Positions 52,766 to 60,848 of a stretch of DNA of 64,000 nt are shown in pieces. The notes under the pieces are model-generated. The model saw only the letters and a list, made by a program, of their open reading frames with translations. It made no database searches and was not told the origin of the DNA. How positions within the stretch are numbered: position 1 is the stretch's first letter; every line of letters starts with the position of its first letter. Source of the stretch: a virus; IMG/VR virus record IMGVR_UViG_3300042448_001704, positions 1-64,000 of that record, one strand, 5' to 3'. Position numbers and translations under genes: made by a program.

Positions 52766-54223
52766 ATGGCGGCTAAAACAGTACACGCCTATACGGGCGC
52801 AGCTTATGTGGCCGCTATTCCTCGCAAGGCCTCAGCCTCGGCAATTAAAAGGATTTTTTCCAGCGTTACAACCAACATCTGGGAAGGATATCCAAATGCT
52901 GTAACGTCCGTATCGGGTTCAAACACGGCCACCGGAACTTTCCCAAATAAAACAAGCAATGTAACAGTCTCGTGGAGCAATCCAGCGGACACTAGCTTGA
53001 CTGCATCCTACGATATTTTCTTTGATGTCGGTAGTTCTGGAGCTTTTACAAAGCACAACTCAACAGCCATATCAAAGTCTTCTACTTCATACACATTTGG
53101 CGCTATTCCTGCTGCAACAAACTATAGATGGTTTATTAGAACGATTGGAACATCTGGTTTAACTACAGACTCTGCAACTTCTAGCGTTTTCTCTTTAAGT
53201 GCACCGGCTTCACGGTCATTAACAGCAAACACTGCTGTTTTAACGAATGGCATATCGTGGACTGCAACTGCTGGCGTGTATCAAAGATTTTATGTTTACT
53301 ACTCTTCAAACAACAGCACATGGACTGGACCTATAGAAGTTGCTTCTAGTATTAGTCAAACTTCATACGCGTATCAGATAACGACCGTTGAAAACACAAA
53401 TAGATATTGGCGCATGTCTGGTCAAAACACAAATGCACACTGGAGTCCAGAATCAATAGCAACGGTCTACACCCCTGTAAATTGCACTAACTATGGTACG
53501 GCAGGTGCAGACCATGGTTGGACTGCTGGAACACCAGTAGCCAACACGCCCACAGGAACATGTGGAAACAGGGTTTATACAAATACAACCACTTGGACTA
53601 AAACATTAGCAGGCACTATATGTTCTTCTTACACAACAACAAGTGGAGAAATAGCAGCGCCTAGTTGTGTTGATAGTTGCTACGATACTGGAACTGCGAC
53701 AACTGAGACTATTGGTTGTCAATGTAGTGGTAGTTTTACGAGAACGACAACCCCCTACACAGCAAAATCGGGAAGTAACTGTGGGGCAAAAGCCAGTACC
53801 GTTTCAGATTCGGCGTGTGCTGGCAACTGCACAAACAGCGATGCTGATTGTTATACCGCCACTGTGACCGCTTGTGAATCTGGCATAAAAGATGGTGTTT
53901 CTGCAGCATGCGGAGCAGGAATAACATCATATGTTCCAGTTGAAACTGCTGTGCCAAAATGCGGAGACACGGCCAATACTGGATCGTGCGGAAACTTTAA
54001 TACTGAAGCTCCGCTTCCTGCTGGATGGATAAACGCTTCATCTCTATATGCAGGAACATTTCAAACACCTGGTTATGGTATTGACGGTTGTGGTTGCGAT
54101 GCCTTCCACGCGTACCGTAGATATCAATGCAGTACTGATGCTGCCATTATTAAAACAGTAGATTATGGTTGCATGCAGTGGACTCTTTCATGCGGTGGCG
54201 GCGGTAGCGGCGGAACTATTTAA
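52766..54223 (+). CDS. Fibronectin-like, Cys-rich adhesin or fibre
   Basis: 485 residues. Two fibronectin type III-like units lie at about 50-135 (VTVSWSNPADTSLTASYDIFF, ATNYRWFIRTIG) and 140-230. The last 240 residues hold about 24 Cys in short pairs (GCQCSGSF, DSACAGNCTNSDADC, GCGCDAFH), suggesting a disulfide-rich domain, odd for an intracellular protein. It ends with Gly/Ser. No signal peptide is seen, so it may be a virion tip that acts outside the cell. Confidence 0.7.
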   Translation: MAAKTVHAYTGAAYVAAIPRKASASAIKRIFSSVTTNIWEGYPNAVTSVSGSNTATGTFPNKTSNVTVSWSNPADTSLTASYDIFFDVGSSGAFTKHNSTAISKSSTSYTFGAIPAATNYRWFIRTIGTSGLTTDSATSSVFSLSAPASRSLTANTAVLTNGISWTATAGVYQRFYVYYSSNNSTWTGPIEVASSISQTSYAYQITTVENTNRYWRMSGQNTNAHWSPESIATVYTPVNCTNYGTAGADHGWTAGTPVANTPTGTCGNRVYTNTTTWTKTLAGTICSSYTTTSGEIAAPSCVDSCYDTGTATTETIGCQCSGSFTRTTTPYTAKSGSNCGAKASTVSDSACAGNCTNSDADCYTATVTACESGIKDGVSAACGAGITSYVPVETAVPKCGDTANTGSCGNFNTEAPLPAGWINASSLYAGTFQTPGYGIDGCGCDAFHAYRRYQCSTDAAIIKTVDYGCMQWTLSCGGGGSGGTI

Positions 54224-54236
54224 CGTGTGGAAATAA

Positions 54237-54947
54237 TTATATTTCTATTTCTCTCAACATTTGAGTAGTTTCCTTAGGGGCAAACTCTTGTTGTTTTTCT
54301 TTAAACCAAGCCATCATTTTCGGAGACATTTGAGGGTAAGTCTCTGAAAGTTGCCTATGATTCACATCGCCTTTCAGATATCTTGCTAAATGCATATCTG
54401 GCAGTGAATCTATTTCATGAAGCAAACCTAAAGGAACTTCCAAGATATCTAGCGCAAGTTTTGAATATATTGCCATTGGGTGATCCGAATTAAAAGGTTC
54501 TTCTACCATGAATGACCATTCACGCATATTTTTTAAAAGTTCAATTATTGATGTTCCAAACCATATTGTGCAAGGGGCACCGCTGGTGTCAAACAAATCG
54601 TCTGTGGCAAATGTATTTCCATCTATTGTGTTTTGATAGAACGCCACATATGTAATCACAAAATGAGGGGCAGCATCAATTACTTTTACTCCAGATTGTA
54701 TATCTAGTATTCCAAGAGGCATTCCTGTATAAGGAGATGTTTCTCCCATATACATACCTTCATCATGGTATGGAGTGTGAACTGTCGGTAATTCCATGCT
54801 GTAAGTCAAAGAATCACATCTGCCAGAATACGGAGTATTAACACCATCAACTACGAGCAAACTTTTATGAAGTATGAAACGACCACGGTTGGCTGGTGAT
54901 GCATCTCTGAAAGTTACCCAATCGGGGAGAGATTGGCTGTGTTCCAT
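54237..54947 (-). CDS. Second copy of the module's large protein, minus strand
   Basis: 236 residues. It lacks about the first 100 and last 60 residues of the 366-residue paralogue at 45059 but keeps its core (GRCDSLTYSMELP, MREWSFMVEEPFNS, LARYLKGDVN). It is transcribed opposite to all surrounding genes. With the following minus gene it forms a two-gene unit, inverted relative to copy one, which flanks the accessory island. Confidence 0.75.
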   Translation of the reverse strand: MEHSQSLPDWVTFRDASPANRGRFILHKSLLVVDGVNTPYSGRCDSLTYSMELPTVHTPYHDEGMYMGETSPYTGMPLGILDIQSGVKVIDAAPHFVITYVAFYQNTIDGNTFATDDLFDTSGAPCTIWFGTSIIELLKNMREWSFMVEEPFNSDHPMAIYSKLALDILEVPLGLLHEIDSLPDMHLARYLKGDVNHRQLSETYPQMSPKMMAWFKEKQQEFAPKETTQMLREIEI

Positions 54948-54948
54948 T

Positions 54949-55188
54949 TTATGATCCTAGTTTTGTGTCAATTATTTTAAGGCCTTCGCACAGTCTGCTT
55001 ATGGTCTGGTTATATGTCCACAACGAGTTAGAAGTTTCCAGAGTATTAGTAAAGGTTGTGTAGTCAAGGTCGTCTGGGTCAATTCCTCCCCTTATACACC
55101 ATGTGTATAATTCGGCAAACATGCGAGAACGCAAGGCTTCCAAAGCTGCGGTTTTATCATCCGTATTTAAAAATTGTTCTAATCCCAT
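54949..55188 (-). CDS. Second copy of the module's small protein, minus strand
   Basis: 79 residues. ALRSRMFAELYTWCIRGGIDPDDLDYTTF resembles the 75-residue protein at 44816. The start lies 49 nt from the divergent zinc-ribbon gene; GGAAAG sits upstream of the ATG. The stop is 1 nt before the start of the 236-residue gene, so the two are coupled, small protein first, as in copy one. Confidence 0.75.
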   Translation of the reverse strand: MGLEQFLNTDDKTAALEALRSRMFAELYTWCIRGGIDPDDLDYTTFTNTLETSNSLWTYNQTISRLCEGLKIIDTKLGS

Positions 55189-55224
55189 TTTTTGGTTCTT
55201 TCCGTCCGTGCGCTTACCTCACAC

Positions 55225-55230
55225 TAGTAT
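55225..55230 (+). promoter_or_regulatory. TAGTAT box 6 nt before a start, overlapping a divergent TATACT
   Basis: TAGTAT lies 6 nt before the zinc-ribbon ATG, which has no ribosome site, suggesting a leaderless transcript. On the other strand the same bases read TATACTAG, a -10 candidate for the minus module. The octamer TATACTAG also occurs at 33647 before the fibre operon. Confidence 0.45.
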
Positions 55231-55236
55231 AGAACC

Positions 55237-55482
55237 ATGGTATCTCATTGGGATGAATGGAAAAAGAAGAATGCTAAACGTCAGGAAACTGGCGTCGTAC
55301 GACCGTGGGATGTAATAAACCCCGAAACGCAGTATCTGGAGCCAGAGGACGCTAAGGCGCGACTAGATATCTGTAACAGCTGTGAGTTCCTTAATGCCCT
55401 GCATCAGTGCCAGAAATGTGGCTGCTTGATGCCTGTGAAGGTAACCCTAAAACACGCAACTTGCCCAATAGGAAAATGGTAG
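55237..55482 (+). CDS. Zinc-ribbon-like small protein
   Basis: 81 residues. ARLDICNSCEFL..LHQCQKCGCLMPVKV and a terminal HATCPIGKW give a CxxC, CxxCxC, C arrangement, well known from cyanophage small proteins of unknown function. It probably binds one or two zinc ions. The N-terminus is basic and could contact nucleic acid. Confidence 0.8.
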   Translation: MVSHWDEWKKKNAKRQETGVVRPWDVINPETQYLEPEDAKARLDICNSCEFLNALHQCQKCGCLMPVKVTLKHATCPIGKW

Positions 55483-55494
55483 CCACTTAAAAAC

Positions 55495-55503
55495 TGGTAT
55501 AAT
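55495..55503 (+). promoter_or_regulatory. Extended -10 promoter TGGTATAAT for the exported protein
   Basis: TGGTATAAT is a near-consensus extended -10 box in the 48-nt gap before the 1024-residue gene. The start of that gene has an AGGGAAG ribosome site. No -35 box is clear. Confidence 0.55.
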
Positions 55504-55530
55504 TTCATAGTCACTACTTTAGGGAAGACT

Positions 55531-58500
55531 ATGAAGAAATTCGCAAGCTTAACAAGATTGCTTATATTTATTCCTGTTTTGTTTTTTGGGCTTAGTAGCC
55601 CTCCTGTTAAAGCCTCAACCATTACGGACACCTTTGACAACCTAGATGGTTGGACTATTAATAGTGGGAATCCAATTGCTAACGGATCACTACGATTCAC
55701 TTACTTCTACAGTTCAGTTACAAAAACAATTTCGGTTCCAGGGGCGGGAACCCTTACGGCGTCCATAGATGTAAACAACTCCGAAACAAACTGCATAGGA
55801 AACTGCACTCCAGTTCCCGACACATACGCATTCCATCTAGGTGACGCACACATAGATTCCTCAACTGCCCATGCAACAATCAGGCTAACCCAAAGCGTGA
55901 CTACGACTAGTGCTGGTGATGTAGTGCTCTACCTTGGCGGTATTGACAACGGGTTCTGGGGTGGACATTACGGACCTGTTATGGACAACCTGTCTTACGA
56001 GTTTGTCCCTGCAGCCCCGGTTGCGACTGGATATCCAGCAGATCAGAACTGGGAAGCCGTCACTTACGGGGATGGAAAATTTGTTGCTGTCGCCTCGTCT
56101 GGCGACGGTAATCGCGTTATGACATCAACAAATGGCAACTATTGGGTTTCAAGAACTTCTGCTTCTAATAGCAACTGGCAAGGAATTACATACGCCGATA
56201 GTCAATTCGTTGCCGTCGGATCAAATGCGGTAATGACATCTCCTGACGGAATTACATGGACATCAAGAACTGCACCAACAGGAGAATGGCAAGCAATCAC
56301 AAACTGCGGTGGTCTTTTTGTTGCTACTGCAACATGGGGAAACAACTATATTATGTCCTCGCCCGACGGAATTGATTGGACGGTTCGCTCCCCATCCACC
56401 GCATGGTCACACGATGCAGTCGCTTGTAGCGCAACAGTTCCACGGTTTGTTTCTGTATCAATGTTTGGTAGGGGCTGGTCTTCTCCTAATGGAATTACTG
56501 GTTGGTCCACACAAAACCCTGGTGCAATAGTTGACATCCGAACAGTTGCGTTTGGCAACGGACGTTTCTCATGGCTTGAATACAGCACAAATTCAGGAAA
56601 TAGATATGGTGCTTACTCTACTAACGGAGTTAACTGGACCAACACCGCAAGTGCTCCAGCCAACCAGTGGAAATACATAACATATGGTGGAAACAAGTTT
56701 ATTGCCGTAGCAGAAGGTGGAGTTAATACACGCTCTGCTTATTCAACAGACGGTGCAAACTGGACGCTTGGTTCTGGGGTTCCAAACAACTCATGGCAAG
56801 GTGTTGCTTATGGTGCAGGAAAGTATGTTGCTGTAGCAAACTCTGGCACAGGAAACAGAGTAATGACGTCCTCTGATGGGCAATCATGGGAAAGTCTTTC
56901 TGTTGCTTATTTCAACGCTGTGCAGAACTTAACTGCGGTAGCGAACGAAGACGGAAGCGTAACTCTTAATTGGGACGCACCAGAAGCAAGCAACACTGAA
57001 ATATATGGATACTCAGTAAATTTTGTTGACTATGACGATGGTGTTGAACGTGGTGGTTGGGGTGTTTGGACAACTGCTGCGAACACTAGTTATTTGCTTA
57101 GTCACGATATGTTTGATGGAGGCAACTCAGTAACAACTGGATATGGATCTGTTCGTTTTAAGGTCTACGCAATGAATGGGCCATGTGCTGGAGTCGGTAG
57201 CGGTTCTTGTTTATATGGTCCTAGTACGAGCGCGGATGCGATTGTTTTGGAACCAACTGTACCTACTACGACTACTAGTACTACCAGTACGACAAGTACA
57301 TCATTACCGCCCACAACGACCACAAGCACAATAGTAATTTCACCTATTAATAATACAACAACTACTACCGAGCCAGTGGTTGTTCTTCCTCCAACAGACA
57401 ACACCACTGTCTCAATTCCTGAGTTAGACCTAACTCCAGTTTTAACTCCAGAACCAGAAACAACAGTTACAACAATTTCGCCAACTACTACAACTCTTAT
57501 TGAAACAATATTTGACACACCAGTGGAGGTAACCCCAGTTGAGACACCCGCGAGCGAAGGTAACACCGAAGGCGATGGACCCATCACCTCGATACCACAA
57601 TATGCCCCAGAACAAGAGACAACAACACAAACGGACGAACCGCCGGTAGTTGTGCCAGAAGCCGTACAAGACGCAGCAGATGCTGCTGTTGAAGACATTT
57701 TTGACGGCCCTATGTCTAATGCAGGACTTGCAAATGCCGTTGACGATTTGGTTGCAGACGCCGAGACCCCAGAACAACTGACAGCAGTTGTTAATTCTCT
57801 TCTTGACCAAGAACTCTCAGACACACAGTTTGCGACCGTTATTGATTCAGTTTTCTCCGAGCCTTTAACAGACGAGAACTTTGCCGCTGCCGTGGACGCA
57901 GTATTTGAAGATCCAACTCAACTTTCAGATGCGCAATTTGAAGACGCAGTTGTAGCAGTTTTTGATGGCCCATTGTCTAACGCTCAATTTGAAGACGCGG
58001 TAGAAGCGGTCTTTGAAAACACAACATCTCTTAGTGATGAACAGTTTGACGCTGCTGTACAGGCGGTCTTTGATGAGCCACTAACTACAGAACAATTTAC
58101 TGAAGCCCTAAGCGCCGTCTTTGATGAGCCAATCACTGACGAGAAGTTTGATGCAATCATTGATGCGGTTTTGGATGAACCACTTACTGAAGAGCAGTTT
58201 GAGGAACTGGTTAATGTCTTGGAATCAGATACAGTTACCGAAGAACAGGTTTCGGCCGCAGTTGATTCGGTTATTGAAAACGGCGTTACGGAAGACCAAG
58301 CCGTAGATCTTGCTACTAGCGCAAAAGTTTTGGAAAGCGTTGACGGCGAACAAGCAACAGAAATCTTTGCTACGGTTGACATCAGTGCAGTAACCGAAGA
58401 AGAAGCGGCACAACTTGTTGAGGCAGTTCAGAGCGCACCGACTGAAGTTAGAGAAGCAATGGAATCTGAAATCAATGTATTCCAAGGGGCGATTGACACA

Positions 58501-58605
58501 TATGTCCCTATTGGTAGTTCTATTCCCATCTCCACGAGAAGAGTTCTTATAGCAATGGCTGCATGTGCAATGGTTGCCCCTGTATCAATTAGGCGCGTCC
58601 TGTAA
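55531..58605 (+). CDS. Large exported surface protein, host-like architecture
   Basis: 1024 residues. A signal peptide (KKFASLTRLLIFIPVLFFG...VKAS) opens it. Then a beta-sandwich (to about 160), several propeller-like units with W..ITYG..KFVAVA and S.DG..WT.R (160-460), one fibronectin type III-like domain, a Thr/Ser/Pro linker (570-650), and at least eight repeats of about 20-25 residues like LSNAQFEDAVEAVFD (715-900). The end (VPIGSSIPISTRRVL) and the final hydrophobic stretch are typical of surface proteins of freshwater actinobacteria as I recall. It is out of place in a phage and probably alters the infected cell surface. It has its own promoter. Confidence 0.8.
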   Translation: MKKFASLTRLLIFIPVLFFGLSSPPVKASTITDTFDNLDGWTINSGNPIANGSLRFTYFYSSVTKTISVPGAGTLTASIDVNNSETNCIGNCTPVPDTYAFHLGDAHIDSSTAHATIRLTQSVTTTSAGDVVLYLGGIDNGFWGGHYGPVMDNLSYEFVPAAPVATGYPADQNWEAVTYGDGKFVAVASSGDGNRVMTSTNGNYWVSRTSASNSNWQGITYADSQFVAVGSNAVMTSPDGITWTSRTAPTGEWQAITNCGGLFVATATWGNNYIMSSPDGIDWTVRSPSTAWSHDAVACSATVPRFVSVSMFGRGWSSPNGITGWSTQNPGAIVDIRTVAFGNGRFSWLEYSTNSGNRYGAYSTNGVNWTNTASAPANQWKYITYGGNKFIAVAEGGVNTRSAYSTDGANWTLGSGVPNNSWQGVAYGAGKYVAVANSGTGNRVMTSSDGQSWESLSVAYFNAVQNLTAVANEDGSVTLNWDAPEASNTEIYGYSVNFVDYDDGVERGGWGVWTTAANTSYLLSHDMFDGGNSVTTGYGSVRFKVYAMNGPCAGVGSGSCLYGPSTSADAIVLEPTVPTTTTSTTSTTSTSLPPTTTTSTIVISPINNTTTTTEPVVVLPPTDNTTVSIPELDLTPVLTPEPETTVTTISPTTTTLIETIFDTPVEVTPVETPASEGNTEGDGPITSIPQYAPEQETTTQTDEPPVVVPEAVQDAADAAVEDIFDGPMSNAGLANAVDDLVADAETPEQLTAVVNSLLDQELSDTQFATVIDSVFSEPLTDENFAAAVDAVFEDPTQLSDAQFEDAVVAVFDGPLSNAQFEDAVEAVFENTTSLSDEQFDAAVQAVFDEPLTTEQFTEALSAVFDEPITDEKFDAIIDAVLDEPLTEEQFEELVNVLESDTVTEEQVSAAVDSVIENGVTEDQAVDLATSAKVLESVDGEQATEIFATVDISAVTEEEAAQLVEAVQSAPTEVREAMESEINVFQGAIDTYVPIGSSIPISTRRVLIAMAACAMVAPVSIRRVL

Positions 58606-58614
58606 TTAAAATGA

Positions 58615-58620
58615 TACAAT
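58615..58620 (+). promoter_or_regulatory. TACAAT box in a small palindrome before the lysis genes
   Basis: TACAAT (58615-58620) overlaps an inverted repeat ACAATA-TG-TATTGT (58616-58629), directly after the exported protein gene and 32 nt before the first lysis candidate. It may be the promoter and operator for the lysis cassette. Confidence 0.4.
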
Positions 58621-58652
58621 ATGTATTGTCCCTATGCATTTAACGAGGTTGC

Positions 58653-58823
58653 ATGTTTAGTCATTTAAGAGATGAACTGGTAGCTACGATTTGGACCCTT
58701 GCTGGCACGGCATTGGTTCTAATTACCCTGAGTGGGGACACTCAAAAAAAGGGATTACTTATCTCTGGTGGTGCCTTCGTACTTCATGTGTTCGGTTTGA
58801 TGTTCACAAAAAGCGAAGAATAA
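58653..58823 (+). CDS. Small two-helix membrane protein, holin candidate
   Basis: 56 residues, ATG with GAGG upstream. Two hydrophobic segments (IWTLAGTALVLITLSG and GLLISGGAFVLHVFGLMF) are separated by a short polar QKK loop. Located just before the holin-like 85-residue gene and the endolysin, so it is the first holin or antiholin candidate. Confidence 0.65.
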   Translation: MFSHLRDELVATIWTLAGTALVLITLSGDTQKKGLLISGGAFVLHVFGLMFTKSEE

Positions 58824-58847
58824 AAACACTTTAATTAGTAACGGACG

Positions 58848-59105
58848 ATGAAAAATATGGCAATGATCAAAAACATTTTACTTAGAATTATCGCAGTCTT
58901 TGCTGCGTCAGGTCTTGGCGTCATAGGAGCCGGAGCAATAGCGGGAATACCTCTCTGGAAAGCATGCTTCATGGCGGGCATGGCGGGCGTTGCCACGGTC
59001 GTAGAAGGGCTTTCACGGGCGTTCCTTGATGACGGCAAGATAGACGCTTCAGAAATAAACGACGTATTTGCCAAGGTTGACAAAAAGAAAGCTGCTGCGC
59101 AATAG
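58848..59105 (+). CDS. Holin-like membrane protein
   Basis: 85 residues. LLRIIAVFAASGLGVIGAGAIAGIPLW and ACFMAGMAGVATVVEGLSRAF form two membrane segments; the C-terminal tail is DGKIDASEIN...KVDKKKAAA, polar and basic. The Gly/Ala-rich first segment and position right before the endolysin fit a holin. I recall similar proteins from other actinophage lysis cassettes. Confidence 0.75.
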   Translation: MKNMAMIKNILLRIIAVFAASGLGVIGAGAIAGIPLWKACFMAGMAGVATVVEGLSRAFLDDGKIDASEINDVFAKVDKKKAAAQ

Positions 59106-59109
59106 GTTC

Positions 59110-59126
59110 TACTGTATAATATAGTT
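59110..59126 (+). promoter_or_regulatory. Operator-like site overlapping TATAAT before the endolysin
   Basis: TACTGTA-TAA-TATAGTT matches the core of the regulator's palindrome at 60546 (TACTGTA-CTC-TATAGTA). It covers a TATAAT -10 box (59115-59120). The endolysin GTG follows 23 nt later with GGAGG. Confidence 0.55.
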
Positions 59127-59148
59127 ATCCAATTAGGAGGACTTTATC

Positions 59149-59676
59149 GTGGCACGTAAGTACAGCTATTATCCCGCATTTGACGGTAAGGGCGCACAGC
59201 CTGGCACGGAAAAATTAAACGCACTTTGTGCGGCACGTTGGAAAACCCGCAATCTGGGGATTTATTCCGCACGTTTGATGAGAAATTCTCACACAGAGGG
59301 TAAGAAAATTGGCGATCCAGGCATGGAAAAGTGGCTATCGGTTCACGCAACTGGGGCTGCCATAGACATCGGATATACGGATCGCAAGGTTGGCGTAGCA
59401 ATGTGGGATTGGTTCTTGGCCAACACCGCAGCTCTCGGTATTGAAGAAATTCACGACTATGCCTTTGATGCAAATGCAAAAGACAAGAACAAAGGCTTCG
59501 GAAGAGGCTTCCGCTGCAGCCGCGGCGAAGGGGCTAAGGGCGTAAAAATTTTCACCGCCGATGACAATGCCGGAAGTTTCGGCGGCCTTTGGTTGCACGT
59601 AGAGCTTTCTCCAGAAATGGCAAAAGACGCAGCTAAATTTGAAGCCGCCTGGCGCGCTCTTCCAAAACCTGCATAA
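59149..59676 (+). CDS. Endolysin, M15-type peptidase
   Basis: 175 residues with a GTG start after AGGAGG. SVHATGAAIDIGY holds the zinc ligands His66 and Asp73 (SxHxxGxAxD motif), and LWLHVEL provides His150. These are the M15/VanY-type D-Ala-D-Ala or L-Ala-D-Glu peptidase motifs, so it cuts peptidoglycan peptides. It has no separate wall-binding domain and no signal peptide, so it needs a holin; the two membrane genes upstream supply one. Confidence 0.9.
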   Translation: MARKYSYYPAFDGKGAQPGTEKLNALCAARWKTRNLGIYSARLMRNSHTEGKKIGDPGMEKWLSVHATGAAIDIGYTDRKVGVAMWDWFLANTAALGIEEIHDYAFDANAKDKNKGFGRGFRCSRGEGAKGVKIFTADDNAGSFGGLWLHVELSPEMAKDAAKFEAAWRALPKPA

Positions 59677-59687
59677 ATAAAACATTT

Positions 59688-59722
59688 ATCTTGTTGTCTG
59701 GGTACCGCCCAAAAAATAAGAT
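59688..59722 (+). terminator. Nested hairpin behind the endolysin
   Basis: ATCTT pairs with AAGAT, and inside them TGGG pairs with CCCA (59699-59711). There is no T-run, so termination is uncertain. It lies in the 95-nt gap between endolysin and the next gene. Confidence 0.35.
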
Positions 59723-59759
59723 TTATCGGAATTAGCCTAATAAACAACGCCTAAAGTGC

Positions 59760-59765
59760 TACTTT
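59760..59765 (+). promoter_or_regulatory. TACTTT box 6 nt before a start without ribosome site
   Basis: TACTTT ends 6 nt before the ATG at 59772, which has no Shine-Dalgarno sequence. It fits the TANNNT leaderless pattern seen at four other starts. Confidence 0.45.
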
Positions 59766-59771
59766 ACTTGT

Positions 59772-60110
59772 ATGGCTGCTCAAACCGATGAACTCATATG
59801 GCATAAAGATGGCCACAAAATTGAGTTATTGATCCAAAAATCAAGTCTTCTTATCGTTAATGTGTACTGCCCTTTTCAAGGTGCCGAAGATGCTCCATGT
59901 AGTCACTGGGAAACTCCATGTGTAGTTAAGTGGTTTATTGACCTATACGCACTTGAATGCAACGTTGGGGTGTGTGTACCTCAAAAAGAACTAGAAATTG
60001 CTTGGTCTTTCGCCGGTTCCAAGGAGAAAGATATTGCTCAATGTCAGGTCTGGTTCATTCCTACCGAAGACGAGGCTTTTGCCGCTTGGCTAGTCACTCA
60101 GATTGAGTAA
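59772..60110 (+). CDS. Small hypothetical protein
   Basis: 112 residues, five Cys, with KIELLIQKSSLLIVNVYCPF and CNVGVCVPQKELE. It converges on the regulator gene, with their ends overlapping by 17 nt (60094-60110), so mutual transcriptional interference is possible. Function unknown. Confidence 0.6.
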   Translation: MAAQTDELIWHKDGHKIELLIQKSSLLIVNVYCPFQGAEDAPCSHWETPCVVKWFIDLYALECNVGVCVPQKELEIAWSFAGSKEKDIAQCQVWFIPTEDEAFAAWLVTQIE

Positions 60111-60543
60111 TTATCTTGCTGATAAAGGAAATTAAGCGCCGTATATCGCTGTGGTTTTCGGCGTTTTCAAAGACTATTGAGTATTCAAACCGACCGTTTA
60201 CTTTTGTTCTTGCTATGAGGTCTTCTGACTGAAGCTTTGTAATTGCTTTAGTGATGTTTGTTTCGGTAACTCCAAGAAATACAGACATTTCCCTCACTGT
60301 TAATCCTGGTCTTTCAATCAATAAAATCAACACTCTTCCGTAGGGGGTCAGTAGTGACACTATGTTTTGAGGCATGTATGAAATTATGTTCTGTTCGTCA
60401 AGAGATGTAAGAATATTCTCAACAAGCAGTTTCACATCTGCCGTATCGCCAATAACCGACCTCACCGTATTCTCAAGAGGTGTTCTTAAAACATGATCGC
60501 GCTTTGACTGATGACGAGATTGTTTTGGTTTGGGTCTAGACAC
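60094..60543 (-). CDS. MarR-like winged-helix transcription regulator
   Basis: 149 residues with a GTG start at 60543. VLILLIERPGLTVREMSVFLGVTETNITKAITKLQSEDLI is the helix-turn-helix plus recognition helix, and ARTKVNGRFEYSI is the wing. The N-terminus is a basic arm (RPKPKQSRHQSKRD). The start has no ribosome site but a TACAGT box 7 nt upstream, inside the palindrome at 60546-60570. It is therefore likely to repress itself. Confidence 0.82.
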   Translation of the reverse strand: MSRPKPKQSRHQSKRDHVLRTPLENTVRSVIGDTADVKLLVENILTSLDEQNIISYMPQNIVSLLTPYGRVLILLIERPGLTVREMSVFLGVTETNITKAITKLQSEDLIARTKVNGRFEYSIVFENAENHSDIRRLISFISKIITQSE

Positions 60544-60545
60544 GA

Positions 60546-60570
60546 GACTTACTGTACTCTATAGTAAGTC
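60546..60570. promoter_or_regulatory. 25-nt palindromic operator of the winged-helix regulator
   Basis: Arms GACTTACTGTA and TATAGTAAGTC are 11 bp with one mismatch around CTC. It begins 3 nt from the regulator's start and covers its candidate -10 box, and it lies before the divergent HTH-metallophosphoesterase pair. The core recurs at 59110. Confidence 0.7.
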
Positions 60571-60608
60571 AAGTTAGCAAACAAACTGCACTACAAAAAT
60601 GGAGTCAC

Positions 60609-60848
60609 ATGTCAGAACTGTCCGAAAGACTAAAAACAATTTCGTCTGGTTCAAAAACCCCCTGTCCTTTGGGGAAGATACTTTTAGATCTTGATAAAGA
60701 AACATCAGAAGCGCTTCAACTTGCTTTGGAAAGTAGAGTAGCAACAAGAATAATTCATCTTGAACTATCTGGTGCTGGCATGAAAATTGGAAGAGACACA
60801 ATAACTCAACACCGCAATGGTTGGTGCAGATGCGGAAAGGGTCAGTAA
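60609..60848 (+). CDS. Small helix-turn-helix-like protein
   Basis: 79 residues after GGAG. PCPLGKILLDLDKETSEALQLALES then GRDTITQHRNGWCRCGKG resembles small phage HTH proteins in which the last helix is followed by a C.CG end. It likely binds DNA. It is coupled to the phosphoesterase by TAATG overlap. Confidence 0.65.
   Translation: MSELSERLKTISSGSKTPCPLGKILLDLDKETSEALQLALESRVATRIIHLELSGAGMKIGRDTITQHRNGWCRCGKGQ

Noticed and set aside
57165-57824. Ser/Val-rich minus-strand frame opposite the exported protein
   Set aside because: It mirrors the Thr/Ser/Pro linker and repeat region of a well-supported plus-strand gene and lacks a ribosome site.
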